In this document: one piece after another, positions 19,337 through 20,736 of the stretch
How the letters are laid out: every line of letters starts with the position of its first letter
Position numbering within the stretch: position 1 is the stretch's first letter
Source: Pseudomonas sp.
Lineage (GTDB): Bacteria > Pseudomonadota > Gammaproteobacteria > Pseudomonadales > Pseudomonadaceae
Assembly: GCA_003525045.1 (NCBI GenBank)
Contig: DQGF01000100.1
Coordinates: 1-20,736 of the forward strand
Length of the DNA stretch: 20,736 bases
Direction of reading: 5' to 3'
Program-made: the position numbers and the translations under genes
Notes under the pieces: model-generated
What the model was told of the DNA's origin: nothing
Databases searched by the model: none
What the model saw: the letters and a program-made list of their open reading frames with translations, nothing else

Positions 19337-20440
19337 ATGTCCTTAAGTCGCGTTTCGGTCACCGCGGTGCGCAATCTGCACCCGGTGACCTTCTCCCCCT
19401 CCCCCCGAATCAACATCCTTTACGGCGCCAACGGCAGCGGCAAAACCAGTGTTCTGGAAGCCATACATCTGCTGGGGCTTGCTCGCTCGTTTCGTAGCAC
19501 TCGCCTGTTGCCGGTCATTCAATACGAACAACTGGCGTGCACGGTGTTCGGTCAGGTTGAGTTGGCCGAGGGAGGGCACAGTGCTTTGGGGATATCTCGC
19601 GACCGCCAAGGTGAGTTCCAGATCCGCATCGACGGGCAGAATGCCCGCAGCGCGGCGCAACTGGCAGAGATCCTCCCACTGCAGTTGATCAACCCCGACA
19701 GCTTCCGCTTGTTGGAAGGTGCGCCGAAGATTCGCCGGCAGTTTCTCGATTGGGGTGTGTTCCACGTGGAACCGCGCTTCATGTCCACCTGGCAGCGCTT
19801 GCAGAAGGCCCTGCGCCAGAGAAACTCTTGGCTGCGGCATGGTACACTTGACGCCGTTTCGCAAGCGGTTTGGGACAGGGAACTGTGCCAGGCCAGCGCT
19901 GAAATTGATGAATACCGCCGCGCTTACATCAAAGCCTTGAAACCAGTCTTTGAACAGACCTTGAGCGAACTGGTTGAACTCGAGGGCCTAACGCTCAGCT
20001 ATTACCGAGGTTGGGACAAGGACCGTGAGCTGAGTGCAGTGCTCGCTGGGTCCCTTCAGCGGGACCAGCAAATGGGTCACACCCAGGCCGGCCCCCAACG
20101 AGCTGATTTGCGTCTTAGATTGGGCGCACATAATGCCGCGGATATCTTGTCCCGCGGTCAGCAGAAGTTGGTGGTGTGTGCATTACGGATAGCCCAGGGG
20201 CACTTGGTTAGCCAGGCCCGACGCGGCCAGTGTATTTATCTGGTGGATGACCTGCCGTCCGAACTGGACGAGCACCACCGTCGCGCGCTTTGCCGCTTGC
20301 TGGAAGACTTACGCTGCCAGGTCTTTATCACCTGTGTAGATCACGAATTATTGAGGGAAAGCTGGCAGACGGAAACGCCAGTCGCTTTGTTCCACGTGGA
20401 ACAAGGCCGTATCACCCAGACCCACGACCATCGGGAGTGA
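19337..20440 (+). CDS. recF: DNA replication and repair protein RecF
   Basis: This 367-aa SMC-like ATPase helps load RecA at gaps. Walker A GANGSGKT is at residues 30-37, the ABC-type signature LSRGQQK at 271-277 and Walker [12 protein letters not shown] at 301-311. The ATG at 19337 lies 20 bases after dnaN and has only a weak ribosome binding site, so coupling to dnaN is likely. The gene carries two parS sites, which encode FHVE at residues 142-145 and 352-355. Confidence 0.98.
   Translation: MSLSRVSVTAVRNLHPVTFSPSPRINILYGANGSGKTSVLEAIHLLGLARSFRSTRLLPVIQYEQLACTVFGQVELAEGGHSALGISRDRQGEFQIRIDGQNARSAAQLAEILPLQLINPDSFRLLEGAPKIRRQFLDWGVFHVEPRFMSTWQRLQKALRQRNSWLRHGTLDAVSQAVWDRELCQASAEIDEYRRAYIKALKPVFEQTLSELVELEGLTLSYYRGWDKDRELSAVLAGSLQRDQQMGHTQAGPQRADLRLRLGAHNAADILSRGQQKLVVCALRIAQGHLVSQARRGQCIYLVDDLPSELDEHHRRALCRLLEDLRCQVFITCVDHELLRESWQTETPVALFHVEQGRITQTHDHRE
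19758..19773. promoter_or_regulatory. parS site 1 (15 of 16) in recF
   Basis: TGTTCCACGTGGAACC differs at the last base from the pseudomonad parS palindrome TGTTCCACGTGGAACA. It is a nucleation site for ParB, encoded about 11 kb to the left. Confidence 0.88.
20388..20403. promoter_or_regulatory. parS site 2 (perfect) in recF
   Basis: TGTTCCACGTGGAACA is a perfect 16-bp palindrome and full parS match, 630 bases from the first site and 35 bases before the end of recF. Confidence 0.95.
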
Positions 20441-20445
20441 AGGCA

Positions 20446-20736
20446 TTGAGCGAAGAAAATACGTACGACTCAACGAGCATTAAAGTGCTGAAAGGCCTGG
20501 ATGCCGTACGCAAACGTCCCGGTATGTACATTGGTGACACCGACGATGGAAGCGGTCTGCACCACATGGTGTTCGAGGTGGTCGATAACTCGATCGACGA
20601 AGCTCTGGCTGGCCATTGCGACGACATCAGTATCATCATCCACCCGGACGAATCCATCACCGTTCGCGACAACGGTCGTGGTATCCCGGTAGACGTGCAC
20701 AAAGAAGAAGGCGTCTCGGCGGCCGAGGTCATCATG
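20446..20736 (+). CDS. gyrB: DNA gyrase subunit B, 5' part
   Basis: The first 97 codons of the ATPase subunit of gyrase run off the window edge. The GHKL ATP-binding elements are visible: [12 protein letters not shown] (42-53, with catalytic Glu44 and Asn48) and DNGRGIP (75-81). [19 protein letters not shown] is the classic GyrB N terminus. I use TTG at 20446 (MSEENTYDS), with GGGAG eight bases upstream. An in-frame GTG at 20437, overlapping the recF stop as GTGA, would add three residues. Confidence 0.96.
   Translation, partial: MSEENTYDSTSIKVLKGLDAVRKRPGMYIGDTDDGSGLHHMVFEVVDNSIDEALAGHCDDISIIIHPDESITVRDNGRGIPVDVHKEEGVSAAEVIM

Overview
This window is the chromosomal replication-origin region of a Pseudomonas, most like the P. 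fluorescens complex. The call rests on gene order (atp operon, parB-parA-rsmG-mnmG, mnmE, yidC-yidD-rnpA-rpmH, oriC, dnaA-dnaN-recF-gyrB), on protein sequences of Pseudomonas type, and on 16-bp parS palindromes of the pseudomonad form. Species level is my inference from remembered sequences, not from a search.

Layout. Positions 1-100 hold the terminator behind the atp operon. The atp operon (atpI-B-E-F-H-A-G-D-C) occupies 101-7214 on the minus strand and encodes the complete F1Fo ATP synthase, with a recognisable promoter at 7289-7317. The minus-strand cluster mnmG-rsmG-parA-parB (7363-11600) carries tRNA and 16S rRNA modification genes and the chromosome partition genes. A gene-free stretch of about 550 bases (11601-12152) contains a dense DnaA-box cluster. 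mnmE (12153-13523) ends in its own terminator. The minus-strand unit rpmH-rnpA-yidD-yidC (13605-16086) follows; it encodes ribosomal protein L34, the RNase P protein and the membrane insertion machinery. The rpmH-dnaA gap (16087-16652) is the canonical Pseudomonas oriC. From there dnaA-dnaN-recF and the 5' end of gyrB run on the plus strand to the window edge.

How it works together. DnaA binds boxes in oriC and probably represses its own promoter, because a perfect box covers the promoter -35. DnaN and RecF, encoded downstream, serve replication and repair. ParA and ParB act on two parS sites that lie inside recF. All genes left of oriC are on the minus strand and all genes right of it on the plus strand, so transcription runs with the replication forks if initiation is in the rpmH-dnaA gap.

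Most interesting observation. The mnmG-mnmE gap is not just a second group of DnaA boxes. It aligns with the rpmH-dnaA oriC over about 270 bases, with five boxes, the AT-rich tract and several short blocks all at a constant offset of 4498-4499 bases. It looks like an old direct duplication of the origin, in the place where E. coli has its only oriC (next to mnmG). Thirteen exact TTATCCACA sequences (either strand) occur between 8.5 and 17.9 kb and none that I could find in the atp operon. Otherwise this is conserved core genome: I see no mobile element, CRISPR array, tRNA, rRNA or unfamiliar gene.
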